Shown here piece after piece: positions 1-6,082 of a DNA stretch of 6,870 bases (the first letter of the stretch is position 1; each line of letters begins with the position of its first letter). The notes beneath the pieces were generated by a model. That model had not been told where the DNA came from. It ran no database searches and saw only the letters and a program-made list of their open reading frames with translations. The translations under genes and the position numbers were made by a program. Source of the stretch: an uncultured Asticcacaulis sp. Its GTDB lineage: Bacteria > Pseudomonadota > Alphaproteobacteria > Caulobacterales > Caulobacteraceae. The stretch is from contig CAMLPZ010000229.1 of assembly GCA_946482045.1 (NCBI GenBank), positions 1 through 6,870 on the forward strand, written 5' to 3'.

Positions 1-625
1 GACGCTCGCCTCGTTTGGCCTGAAGCCGCGCGACTACCGTCACGTCGCTGTCAAGGAGGCCGTGTTCCCATTCGCACGCTTCGCCAATGTCGATACGGTC
101 CTGGGGCCTGAGATGCGTTCGACTGGTGAAGTCATGGGTCTCGACTGGATGCGCGAAGGTGAAGAGATGATCGACGCCTTCTCGCGCGCCTTTGCCAAGT
201 CGCAACAGGGCAGCGGCGTCAAGCTGCCGTCCTCGGGCAAGGTCTTCGTCTCGGTCAAGGACCAGGACAAGCCGGTGATCGTCGAATCGATCCGGACCCT
301 GCTCAATCTGGGCTTTGAGGTGGTCGCCACCGGCGGCACGTGCGACTACCTGGCCGAACAGGGCGTCAAGGTCGAGCGCATCAAGAAGGTGCTGGAAGGC
401 CGTCCGAACATTCTCGACGCCATTAAGAACGGCGAGATTGCACTGGTCTTCAACACCACCGAAGGCAAGCAGTCTTTGTCGGACAGTTTCTCGATCCGCC
501 GCACGACCCTGATGATGAAGATCCCCTACTACACCACTGCGTCTGGCGCGGTGGCCGCCACCCGCGCCATCGCCTCCGGCGCTAAGGAAACGCTCGACGT
601 CCGCGCCCTTCAGGCCTACGCTTGA
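1..625 (+). CDS. carB: Carbamoyl-phosphate synthase large subunit, C-terminal part (5' end outside window)
   Basis: CarB makes carbamoyl phosphate from bicarbonate, ATP and ammonia supplied by the CarA glutaminase, feeding pyrimidine and arginine synthesis in the cytosol. Only about the last 207 codons are present; the reading frame enters at base 2 and stops at TGA 623-625. The first residues ([20 protein letters not shown] followed by [10 protein letters not shown]) are the highly conserved end of the second ATP-grasp half. From about base 230 the sequence is the MGS-like allosteric domain: [11 protein letters not shown], the ATGGT loop, [18 protein letters not shown], and the SFSIRRTTL and PYYTTASGA segments. 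In Escherichia coli this domain binds UMP, IMP and ornithine; whether those effectors act here cannot be told. The GTG at 62 is an internal codon, not a start, because the conserved sequence continues upstream of it. Nothing is broken in the visible part. Confidence 0.97.
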   Translation, partial: TLASFGLKPRDYRHVAVKEAVFPFARFANVDTVLGPEMRSTGEVMGLDWMREGEEMIDAFSRAFAKSQQGSGVKLPSSGKVFVSVKDQDKPVIVESIRTLLNLGFEVVATGGTCDYLAEQGVKVERIKKVLEGRPNILDAIKNGEIALVFNTTEGKQSLSDSFSIRRTTLMMKIPYYTTASGAVAATRAIASGAKETLDVRALQAYA

Positions 626-632
626 TCCCCCC

Positions 633-667
633 TCGCGGCCGCGAACGGTAGTCCGTTGCGGCCGCGA
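633..667 (+). terminator. Bulged 15-bp hairpin just after carB
   Basis: Bases 633-648 pair with 653-667 to give 15 base pairs interrupted only by a bulged G at 643, closed by the loop TAGT (649-652). Each arm contains GCGGCCGC (635-642 and 658-665). It starts eight bases after the carB stop, which suits transcription termination or 3'-end protection. No run of T follows (the next bases are AAGGAAACGG), so it is not a canonical intrinsic terminator. The pairing is seen directly; the role is inferred. Confidence 0.4.
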
Positions 668-684
668 AAGGAAACGGCTATAGC
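656..684 (+). promoter_or_regulatory. Possible housekeeping promoter for the first membrane gene
   Basis: TTGCGGC (656-662) and GCTATAGC (677-684) are separated by 14 bases. They match the Caulobacter housekeeping consensus TTGACGS-N10-14-GCTANAWC at 5 of 7 and 7 of 8 positions. The -10-like element lies inside a perfect 12-base palindrome, CGGCTATAGCCG (675-686). Transcription would start near 690, leaving a leader of about 25 bases before ATG 714. The -35 element overlaps the right arm of the hairpin after carB. It is a weak match and unproven. Confidence 0.33.
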
Positions 685-700
685 CGCTGGCCATGCGCTA

Positions 701-708
701 GGTGGGGG
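701..708 (+). promoter_or_regulatory. Ribosome binding site that decides the start at 714
   Basis: GGTGGGGG ends five bases before ATG 714, a normal Shine-Dalgarno distance. The alternative in-frame GTG at 702 would lie inside this site and has no purine-rich sequence of its own upstream, so ATG 714 is preferred. Confidence 0.5.
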
Positions 709-713
709 CTGGA

Positions 714-2786
714 ATGGACAACAATGAGTTCGATAAGTACCGCAAGGCGCTGACCTTTGCGGTGCCTGTCCTGCTGTTCATGTTGTTCTTTACGCCAGCA
801 ATCCTTGATCCGACACGGGTCGGCTGGTTGCTCGATGGTGACTGGGGGCAGCATTTCCTGGGCTGGCACGCCTACCGCCAGACGCCACTTGGCTGGCCAT
901 TCAACTACCAGACGCTGCTTTCCCACCCGACGGGCCTAAGCCTCCTTTACACCGACTCCAATCCGCTGGTGTCCATTCCCATGCGTTGGCTCAGCGGCAT
1001 ATTGCCCGAGCACTTCCAGTTCATCGGCTGGTGGTTTCTGGCCTGCATCGTCCTGCATTACTTTGTCGCCTACCGGCTGGTGGCGCGTCATGCACCGGGG
1101 CCGTGGTCCGCACTTGCCGGCGCCACCCTGCTGACCCTGCTGCCAACGCTTTATATGCGCATCGGTCACGATACCCTGGTCGCACACTGGCTGATCCTGT
1201 TGGCGCTCTACATCTTCTTTGAAATCTGGGATGAACGCCGCAAGCTGATCGGTTACGGACTCCTCATGGGCCTGACCGGTCTTATTCACCCTTATCTCCT
1301 GTTCATGATCCTGGCTGTGTGGGGCGCGGACCAGCTGCGTGTCACTGGCCTGCTACTGAGAAACCAAGACTGGAAACAGCTTGCCATCGCCGTCGGTCTT
1401 GGCCTGTTGACGCTTGTTCCGCCTGCCGTCACGCTTGGCATTTCCGGCGCTTATTCGGGCCAAAGCGCTGCCAGCGATGGTTTCGGCGTGTACGGCATGC
1501 CGCTTGACGCTATTTTCAACCCTTCCCGCAAGGACTTCGCTTTCGCCCTGCTCAACGGCCCGCAGCCGCCACGCATGGCCTTCGAAGGCTTCCAGTATCT
1601 TGGTGCCGGCTTGCTTGTCCTGCTGGGCGCAGCGATCTGGCTTTATCGCAAATCGCCGGCCGTAAAATCAGCCTCCGAGGTCCTGGCCATCGCCCGCCCC
1701 CTGAAATGGCCATTCATTGTCCTGTTGGTTCTGGCCATCACTGACCAGGTTCACCTCTATTCGATCAAGCTGGTAGACCTGTCTTTTCCGACTCCCCTGG
1801 TCAATCTGCTTAACATAGTGCGTGCCTCGGGCCGGCTATTCTGGCCGATAGCCTATACCTTGGTCTTCCTCAGCCTGATCTGTATCTATCGCACCCAGCC
1901 ACGAACCATGGGACTGCTACTTGGCGCGGTGCTCGTCCTGCAACTGTTCGACATGGCGCAGTTCGCGACCAATATCCGCGCCCTGACCGGCAAAGCGGCA
2001 ACCGCCCAGACCTTCGCATTGACGCCCAGCAAGCAGTGGGACACCGTCATGGCGCGCACTGAAGTGGTATCTTTCCAGCCGGCCGTGCCACTAACCGACA
2101 AGCGCGCCTTTTATGAAATCATCCTTCACGCGCTCGACCGCAAAGTACCGGTCAACATGATGTACGCTGCACGCGAGAATCGTTATCAGAACGCTATTCA
2201 GCGTCAGGAATATCTTGACTTTCGCGCAGGCAAACTCAACCCGCGCCGCCTGTACGTCATACTGGGCAAGGCCGTCCCTGCGGGTCTGGAGGACCGCGTG
2301 CGCGAGATCGACGGCATCTGGATCATCCCGCCCCAAGGCGCCGACGCTGGGCTGGCGCGGCCAAAGCCCGAACCGTTCGAAACCGGCAAGACCTATATCA
2401 TGGGCGCGGCCAATGCCTCGGTCGTCTGGTTCGGCAACGACTGGGAGATGCCGCAAGTCGACGCGATGAATAGCAAGGGTCACGCGGCGGTCATTGCACC
2501 GACCTTCGCGCCAGAGCCGGGCAAGGCCTATCGCCTGACGCTTTCGTTACGTGGCTGGCGCAAGGCCCAGATCCTGACGGTCGCGATCAACGGTGTAAAG
2601 CTCAAGCAACAGCGTCTTGGCAAGAAGGCGGCTGAGGTCATCGTAGACGTGCCCGCTTCAGCCCTTCAGTCCCGCAAGATGCAGGTAGCACTCGACAATC
2701 TTCGCCCCGCCCCGGAACCCGGCAAGAAACCCGATACGAAAGAAATGGGCGTCGAGATCTATAGCCTGCGCGTGGATCCGCTTTAA
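714..2786 (+). CDS. Polytopic membrane protein, DUF6311-like, GT-C-type architecture (paralogue 1)
   Basis: This is a 690-residue predicted inner-membrane protein; its biochemical function is unknown. The layout is a short positively charged N-terminus (KYRK), a first membrane helix at about 12-30, then a loop with DGDWGQHFLGW (41-51) and YTDSNPL (79-85). Further hydrophobic segments lie near 104-122, 131-147, 154-170, 180-205, 221-242, 297-311, 331-345, 374-392 and 398-415. Conserved points shared with the next gene are GHDTLVAHW (151-159), LIHPYLLFM (190-198), EGFQYLG (291-297) and RASGRL (370-375). A soluble C-terminal region follows, with IDGIWIIPP (532-540) and a beta-rich domain at about 560-690 (NDWE, VAINGVKL, EMGVEIYSL). 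The family call comes from recognition of the DUF6311 pattern (H/D-rich first loop, DS.P, FQ..G.W, GHD..AHW). By analogy with GT-C enzymes, the acidic first loop could be catalytic and the protein could transfer sugar from a lipid-linked donor; this is inference. It has its own hairpin and promoter candidate upstream, so it need not be cotranscribed with carB. A GTG start at 702 would add four residues. Confidence 0.85.
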   Translation: MDNNEFDKYRKALTFAVPVLLFMLFFTPAILDPTRVGWLLDGDWGQHFLGWHAYRQTPLGWPFNYQTLLSHPTGLSLLYTDSNPLVSIPMRWLSGILPEHFQFIGWWFLACIVLHYFVAYRLVARHAPGPWSALAGATLLTLLPTLYMRIGHDTLVAHWLILLALYIFFEIWDERRKLIGYGLLMGLTGLIHPYLLFMILAVWGADQLRVTGLLLRNQDWKQLAIAVGLGLLTLVPPAVTLGISGAYSGQSAASDGFGVYGMPLDAIFNPSRKDFAFALLNGPQPPRMAFEGFQYLGAGLLVLLGAAIWLYRKSPAVKSASEVLAIARPLKWPFIVLLVLAITDQVHLYSIKLVDLSFPTPLVNLLNIVRASGRLFWPIAYTLVFLSLICIYRTQPRTMGLLLGAVLVLQLFDMAQFATNIRALTGKAATAQTFALTPSKQWDTVMARTEVVSFQPAVPLTDKRAFYEIILHALDRKVPVNMMYAARENRYQNAIQRQEYLDFRAGKLNPRRLYVILGKAVPAGLEDRVREIDGIWIIPPQGADAGLARPKPEPFETGKTYIMGAANASVVWFGNDWEMPQVDAMNSKGHAAVIAPTFAPEPGKAYRLTLSLRGWRKAQILTVAINGVKLKQQRLGKKAAEVIVDVPASALQSRKMQVALDNLRPAPEPGKKPDTKEMGVEIYSLRVDPL

Positions 2787-2805
2787 GGGAAGTCAGTTCA
2801 CGACC

Positions 2806-2834
2806 TTGTGAGCAGGCGCAATTCCGCGTATGAT
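2806..2834 (+). promoter_or_regulatory. Possible sigma70-type promoter for the second membrane gene
   Basis: TTGTGA (2806-2811) and TATGAT (2829-2834) are separated by exactly 17 bases and match the sigma70 hexamers at 4 of 6 and 5 of 6 positions. The expected start is near 2841, giving a leader of about 105 bases that contains a nested inverted repeat. It begins 20 bases after the stop of the preceding gene, so the two paralogues may be expressed separately. The match is seen; activity is inferred. Confidence 0.42.
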
Positions 2835-2860
2835 GACAGGGCGGAAACGCAGGCATTGCT

Positions 2861-2911
2861 GCGCCGCAAAAAAGCCTTGAGTCGCTATCAGTAAAGGCGG
2901 CTTTATGGCGC
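2861..2911 (+). other. Nested inverted repeat in the leader of the second membrane gene
   Basis: GCGCC (2861-2865) pairs with GGCGC (2907-2911), and inside it AAAGCC (2871-2876) pairs with GGCTTT (2899-2904), leaving an internal loop and a 22-base apical loop. An alternative pairing, GCCTT (2874-2878) with AAGGC (2894-2898), excludes the inner helix. It could be a leaky terminator for the upstream gene or a leader structure. No T-tract follows. Each helix is short, so chance pairing is possible. Confidence 0.3.
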
Positions 2912-2946
2912 TCCCACCTTGCTGACTATTTGTGAGTTGATCCGGC

Positions 2947-5184
2947 ATGTCCTTGTCGCAATGGCTTAAGCCTCAGGTCTGGCTGTCCACTGTGCAGACG
3001 CTTCCCGAGCCCGTGCGCAACGGTCTGTTCCGGGCGGCGGTCATCCTTGCGCCCATATTCATCTTCGTGTCCTTCTTCAGCCCGTTCATTGTCGATCCAA
3101 CGCGCGTCGGCTGGCTGCTGGACGAGGACTGGGGCCAGCACGTGCTGGGCTGGAACGCTTTTCGCCGTGAGCCGTGGTCCACCTTCAACCACGAGTACAT
3201 GCTGGGCGCGCCTGTCGGAAACAGCCTTTTCTCGACCGACTCGAACCCGTTTTTCGCCTTTATCTTCAAGCCATTCGCGGCCTTCCTGCCGGATCGCTTC
3301 CAGTATATCGGCCCGTGGTTCCTGTTCTGTATGGTCATGCACTTCGTCTTCGCCTGGAAGCTGGTGCGACCGCATGCCCCCAACCGCTGGGCGGCGCTGG
3401 GCGGCGCCATCGCGCTTAGCCTCCTGCCTATGCTGACCTACCGTATGCGCCACGACACACTGGTGGCGCAGTGGCTGGTGCTGTGGAGCCTGCACATCTT
3501 CATCAATGTGCCGGGAGAGAACCGCAAGACGGTCCACTGGGCCGCGCTGCTGGGGCTTTCAGGTCTGATCCACCCCTATCTTCTGTTCATGGTCGCGGCC
3601 ATCTGGGGCGGCGATGTGCTCCGCCGCTTCTGGCCTGCGGCGCGCAAACTTGACCGCAAGACCCTGCTCGACGTCACCTGGCGTGCCCTGCTCGTCCTGG
3701 CTTTCCCGCTGGTCACGCTCGGCATCGGCGGCGCCTACGTCAAGGGCATGAGCCCCGGCGCCGGCGGCTATGGCTTCTATTCCTTCCCGCTCGATGGCTG
3801 GATCAATCCGGTGCGCAGCGACTTTTCTCAAATCCTGAAGGCGTGGCCGCTCGACGGCGGACAGTATTTCGAAGGCTATCAGTATCTTGGCTTCGGCCTT
3901 ATCGTCCTGGTCGTGGCGGCTGTGGTGCTTTACATCACCACCCCCGAGGCAAAACAGTCGCGCGCCTTCTTCAGCGGCCTGAAGTACCTCACCCTGCCAT
4001 TTATAGCCCTGTTCCTGATCGCGGTGTCGAACCACGCCCAGTTCTATGGTCATACGGTATGGCACTTCGACCTGCCGCAGTGGTTGCGCGGTCCGGCGGC
4101 GGTCCTGCGCGCCTCGGGCCGCCTGGTATGGCCGATCACCTACTGCCTGATCCTGGCGGCGCTGGTCGTGCTGTTCAAGAGCCGCCCCAAACTGGTCGGC
4201 ATCATCCTGCCGGCGGTACTGATCATCCAGGCCTACGACATTTCGGGTGTCGCCAAGGCCATGCGTAAGGCGACGGCACTGGCCACCACCGGCGAGACCT
4301 ATTTCGTTACGCCAAGCCCTGTCTGGAACGAACTGGTCACGCATTCAAAGGGCGTCGACTTCTATCCGCCCAACGTCCACATGAACGACCGCCTGTTTTA
4401 TGAATTGACCTGGCGCGCGACCTCCCAGGCCAAGCCGGTCAACACGATGTATGCGGCGCGGCAGAACCTGATCCAGCTGACACACGAGCGCGAGGGCCGC
4501 GACGCGTTTAAACGCGGGACTGTGCGCAGCGACCGCCTGTTCGTCTTCCTCAAGCAGTGCGACGTGCCGGCCGCCCTGCAGTCGAGCGTGCGCATGGTCG
4601 ATGGCTTCTGGGTCATTCCGCCAGAGAGCGCGAAACATCTGCCGCTCGACCGGCCGGTTTGGGACCCGATCAAGAGCCGCATCAGGTTCGGCTGGCTCGA
4701 CCAGGGCAATTGCCTGATCGATGAAAACTGGAATGGCCAGGAATATGACGGCGTCTGGAGCAATGGCCCCGAAGCTGACGTCGTCGTGCCCATCCGCGCC
4801 GTGGAGTTCAAAACCCAGCCCCAGGCGCTGGACCTGAAGCTCAAGGCCAAGAGCCGCATACCGGCGACCGTCGCTGTGCTTGTCGACGGAAAGCTGGCCA
4901 CGACGCTCGAGTTGACCCACCGTGCGGAAGAATATTCGGTTCCGCTGCCGCCTTCCGTCCTGGGGCGCGACAGCCTCAATATCCGCTTCGTCATCACCGC
5001 GTCGGACGAAGCCCCCGTCAAGCTGGCGGCGCTGCGCACCACCGGCGGCCGCTCACCGGCGGCCAAGGCCGTTGCCGCTCCGGCGCCGTCGATCAAACTG
5101 ATAAACATGGAGTTCGTCGAGCGCCCCCGGATGGAAGAAGAGGCCGCCAAGGAGGCCTTGCGCGCCTTGACGCGGGACAGCTGA
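2947..5184 (+). CDS. Polytopic membrane protein, DUF6311-like, GT-C-type architecture (paralogue 2)
   Basis: This is a 745-residue predicted inner-membrane protein homologous along nearly its whole length to the preceding gene. Over the first-loop block (residues 49-69, VDPTRVGWLLDEDWGQHVLGW with its counterpart) 18 of 21 positions are identical. Shared landmarks are DEDWGQH (59-65), STDSNP (96-101), FQYIGPWFL (118-126), RHDTLVAQW (168-176), LIHPYLLFM (207-215), EGYQYLG (309-315), RASGRLVWP (388-396), PVNTMYAARQN (497-507) and VDGFWVIPP (551-559). The first membrane helix is about 28-48, with about nine more up to about 430. A beta-rich C-terminal domain spans about 580-725 (DENWNGQEYDGVWSNGPEA, VAVLVDGKL). 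It differs from its neighbour by a longer N-terminus (WLKPQVWLSTVQTLPEPVRN), an Ala/Pro-rich stretch at 702-714 and a charged helical tail at 725-745. ATG 2947 is the first start after an in-frame TGA at 2938; the Shine-Dalgarno is weak. A role in envelope sugar transfer is inferred from architecture only. Confidence 0.85.
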   Translation: MSLSQWLKPQVWLSTVQTLPEPVRNGLFRAAVILAPIFIFVSFFSPFIVDPTRVGWLLDEDWGQHVLGWNAFRREPWSTFNHEYMLGAPVGNSLFSTDSNPFFAFIFKPFAAFLPDRFQYIGPWFLFCMVMHFVFAWKLVRPHAPNRWAALGGAIALSLLPMLTYRMRHDTLVAQWLVLWSLHIFINVPGENRKTVHWAALLGLSGLIHPYLLFMVAAIWGGDVLRRFWPAARKLDRKTLLDVTWRALLVLAFPLVTLGIGGAYVKGMSPGAGGYGFYSFPLDGWINPVRSDFSQILKAWPLDGGQYFEGYQYLGFGLIVLVVAAVVLYITTPEAKQSRAFFSGLKYLTLPFIALFLIAVSNHAQFYGHTVWHFDLPQWLRGPAAVLRASGRLVWPITYCLILAALVVLFKSRPKLVGIILPAVLIIQAYDISGVAKAMRKATALATTGETYFVTPSPVWNELVTHSKGVDFYPPNVHMNDRLFYELTWRATSQAKPVNTMYAARQNLIQLTHEREGRDAFKRGTVRSDRLFVFLKQCDVPAALQSSVRMVDGFWVIPPESAKHLPLDRPVWDPIKSRIRFGWLDQGNCLIDENWNGQEYDGVWSNGPEADVVVPIRAVEFKTQPQALDLKLKAKSRIPATVAVLVDGKLATTLELTHRAEEYSVPLPPSVLGRDSLNIRFVITASDEAPVKLAALRTTGGRSPAAKAVAAPAPSIKLINMEFVERPRMEEEAAKEALRALTRDS

Positions 5185-5214
5185 CAGCGCCGCGGAAGCG
5201 CTACAGACACGGCC

Positions 5215-5232
5215 TGAAATATCGCTATTTCA
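5215..5232 (+). repeat. Short AT-rich inverted repeat after the second membrane gene
   Basis: TGAAATA (5215-5221) and TATTTCA (5226-5232) form a 7-bp stem with the loop TCGC. A smaller 5-bp repeat, AGCGC/GCGCT (5186-5190/5198-5202), lies just after the stop codon. Either could help end transcription of the upstream gene, but neither is strong or followed by a T-tract. Confidence 0.3.
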
Positions 5233-5266
5233 ATTCGGGACAAATCAAACTATAAGGGCGGTCCCG
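5229..5266 (+). promoter_or_regulatory. Weak promoter candidate for greA with inverted repeat around the -10 element
   Basis: TATAAG (5251-5256) matches the sigma70 -10 hexamer at 5 of 6 positions; the best upstream element, TTCAAT (5229-5234, spacing 16), is poor. The -10 is enclosed by CGGGAC (5236-5241) and GTCCCG (5261-5266), a perfect 6-bp inverted repeat with 19 bases between. Transcription would start near 5263 and give a leader of about 190 bases. The repeat could be an operator or chance. Low confidence. Confidence 0.25.
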
Positions 5267-5271
5267 CGATG

Positions 5272-5399
5272 AATTGTGCGCTGCGAAGCGCGCGATTGTC
5301 GACGGGGGATTTGCCGGCGCGCTAAACTTTTACGCGCATCGCCACTTGCAGATCTTCCACCGCGCACCTATCTGCCCAGCCGGTCGTATCCCCCTCGAC
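5272..5399 (+). other. Possible structured RNA leader of greA
   Basis: Hand folding of the + strand gives a set of adjoining helices. P1: 5272-5282 with 5287-5297, 11 pairs including two G-U, closed by the GNRA loop GCGA. P2: 5298-5310 with 5388-5399, 12 pairs with one bulged C (5303), directly abutting P1. P3: 5313-5318 with 5379-5384, 6 pairs. P4: GCGCTAA (5319-5325) with 5330-5337, bulged C at 5333. P5: GCAGAT (5348-5353) with ATCTGC (5370-5375). The two G-U pairs in P1 become A-C mismatches on the other strand, so P1 favours + strand RNA. Escherichia coli greA is known to have a leader that yields the GraL small RNAs; no sequence similarity to GraL is claimed. No recognised riboswitch class was identified. 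This is a structure hypothesis, not a known ncRNA. Confidence 0.35.
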
Positions 5400-5451
5400 C
5401 GCTTGTAGGGCTTTTGTCATTCCTCAGGGGGGCTGAAGACACTAATCGCAC

Positions 5452-5925
5452 ATGGAAAAAGTGCCGATGACCGTCGCGGGCTATAAGGTTCTCGACGAAG
5501 AACTGAAGCGTTTGAAGTCCGTCGAACGTCCCGCAGTAATCGCCGCCATTTCGGAAGCCCGTTCGCACGGCGATCTGTCCGAAAACGCCGAATATCACGC
5601 CGCCAAGGAACGCCAGGGCTGGATCGAAGGCCAGATCGCCGAGATCGAGGACAAGATCAGCCGCGCCCAGGTGATCGACGTGTCGAAACTCAGCGGTAAC
5701 CAGATCAAGTTCGGCGCCACGGTCACGGTCGTCGATGAGGACACCGAGGAAGAAGGCCGCTACCAGGTGGTCGGCGACCACGAGGCCGACGTCAAATCCG
5801 GAAAGATCTCGCTGTCGTCGCCGCTGTCGCGCGCCATGATCGGCAAGGAAGTCGGCGACGTGGTCGAGGTCGTGACCCCCGGCGGCGTCAAGGCCTACGA
5901 AATCGCCAAGGTCGAGTGGATCTAA
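5452..5925 (+). CDS. greA: Transcription elongation factor GreA
   Basis: GreA binds the secondary channel of RNA polymerase and stimulates cleavage of the 3' end of backtracked RNA, rescuing stalled complexes. The 157-residue length is normal for the family. Residues 1-76 form the N-terminal antiparallel coiled coil; its tip carries [17 protein letters not shown] (39-55), with the acidic residues D41 and E44 that help coordinate catalytic magnesium. Residues from about 82 to 157 form the FKBP-like C-terminal domain, with [11 protein letters not shown] (88-98), [14 protein letters not shown] and [19 protein letters not shown] 5452 is chosen because alphaproteobacterial GreA proteins typically begin MEKVPMT or similar. 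No Shine-Dalgarno lies at the ideal distance: GGGGGG (5427-5432) is 19 bases away, and GGAAAAAG (5454-5461) would instead suit Met6 at 5467. A leader with possible RNA structure precedes the gene and a hairpin terminator follows it. Confidence 0.97.
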   Translation: MEKVPMTVAGYKVLDEELKRLKSVERPAVIAAISEARSHGDLSENAEYHAAKERQGWIEGQIAEIEDKISRAQVIDVSKLSGNQIKFGATVTVVDEDTEEEGRYQVVGDHEADVKSGKISLSSPLSRAMIGKEVGDVVEVVTPGGVKAYEIAKVEWI

Positions 5926-5981
5926 CTTCCTTCGCAAACGTCCGGTGCACACGCCGGGTCATTTTGCGGATCGCTATGAAT

Positions 5982-6014
5982 AAGACTTGCCAGGTCAAAG
6001 CCTCGGCAAGTCTT
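5982..6014 (+). terminator. Likely transcription terminator of greA
   Basis: AAGACTTGCC (5982-5991) and GGCAAGTCTT (6005-6014) are a perfect 10-bp inverted repeat. AGG (5992-5994) and CCT (6001-6003) add three inner pairs with a single bulged C at 6004, leaving the six-base loop TCAAAG. It sits 56 bases after the greA stop. The T-run at the 3' side is short (TCTTTG), so termination may be incomplete or factor-assisted. The strength of the stem and its position support the call. Confidence 0.55.
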
Positions 6015-6072
6015 TGACATATCTGCCCTTGTCTGTGGCCTACGAGGGCGTCCGGCAATCGGATGGCTGGCC

Positions 6073-6077
6073 CGGAG
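6073..6077 (+). promoter_or_regulatory. Ribosome binding site that decides the start of the ELM1-family gene
   Basis: CGGAG ends five bases before ATG 6083. The reading frame stays open upstream to a TAA at 5981 and offers GTG 6035 and TTG 6080 as other starts. Only ATG 6083 has a well-placed Shine-Dalgarno, and it places the conserved WAVSDGRAG motif at the usual distance from the N-terminus. Confidence 0.5.
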
Positions 6078-6082
6078 CGTTG

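Noticed and set aside
62..64. GTG 62 as a start codon for a separate short gene
   Set aside because: The same frame continues upstream to the window edge with conserved CarB residues, so this is an internal valine.
702..713. GTG 702 as the start of the first membrane gene
   Set aside because: The GTG is itself part of the purine-rich ribosome binding site of ATG 714 and has no site of its own upstream.
2926..3537. Minus-strand frame of 203 codons opposite the second membrane gene
   Set aside because: It is rich in Arg, Gln, His and Glu, as expected for the antisense of a hydrophobic membrane protein gene, and it has no independent support. The same applies to the minus-strand frames at 3559-4344 and 4398-5243.
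640..5210. Insertion of the membrane-gene pair as a mobile element
   Set aside because: I saw no transposase, integrase, terminal inverted repeats, target duplication or tRNA at the borders, and base composition is similar to that of the neighbours.
5276..5470. Small + strand reading frame of 64 codons (GTG start) between the second membrane gene and greA
   Set aside because: It has no ribosome binding site, is Arg/Pro-rich as random GC-rich frames are, overlaps the start of greA, and lies over the proposed RNA helices.
6014..6046. Exact TTGACA (6014-6019) as a promoter -35 for the ELM1-family gene
   Set aside because: No acceptable -10 lies 16-18 bases downstream (the nearest sequence is GGCCTACG), so it was not listed as a promoter. 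It may still contribute, since it directly follows the terminator stem.
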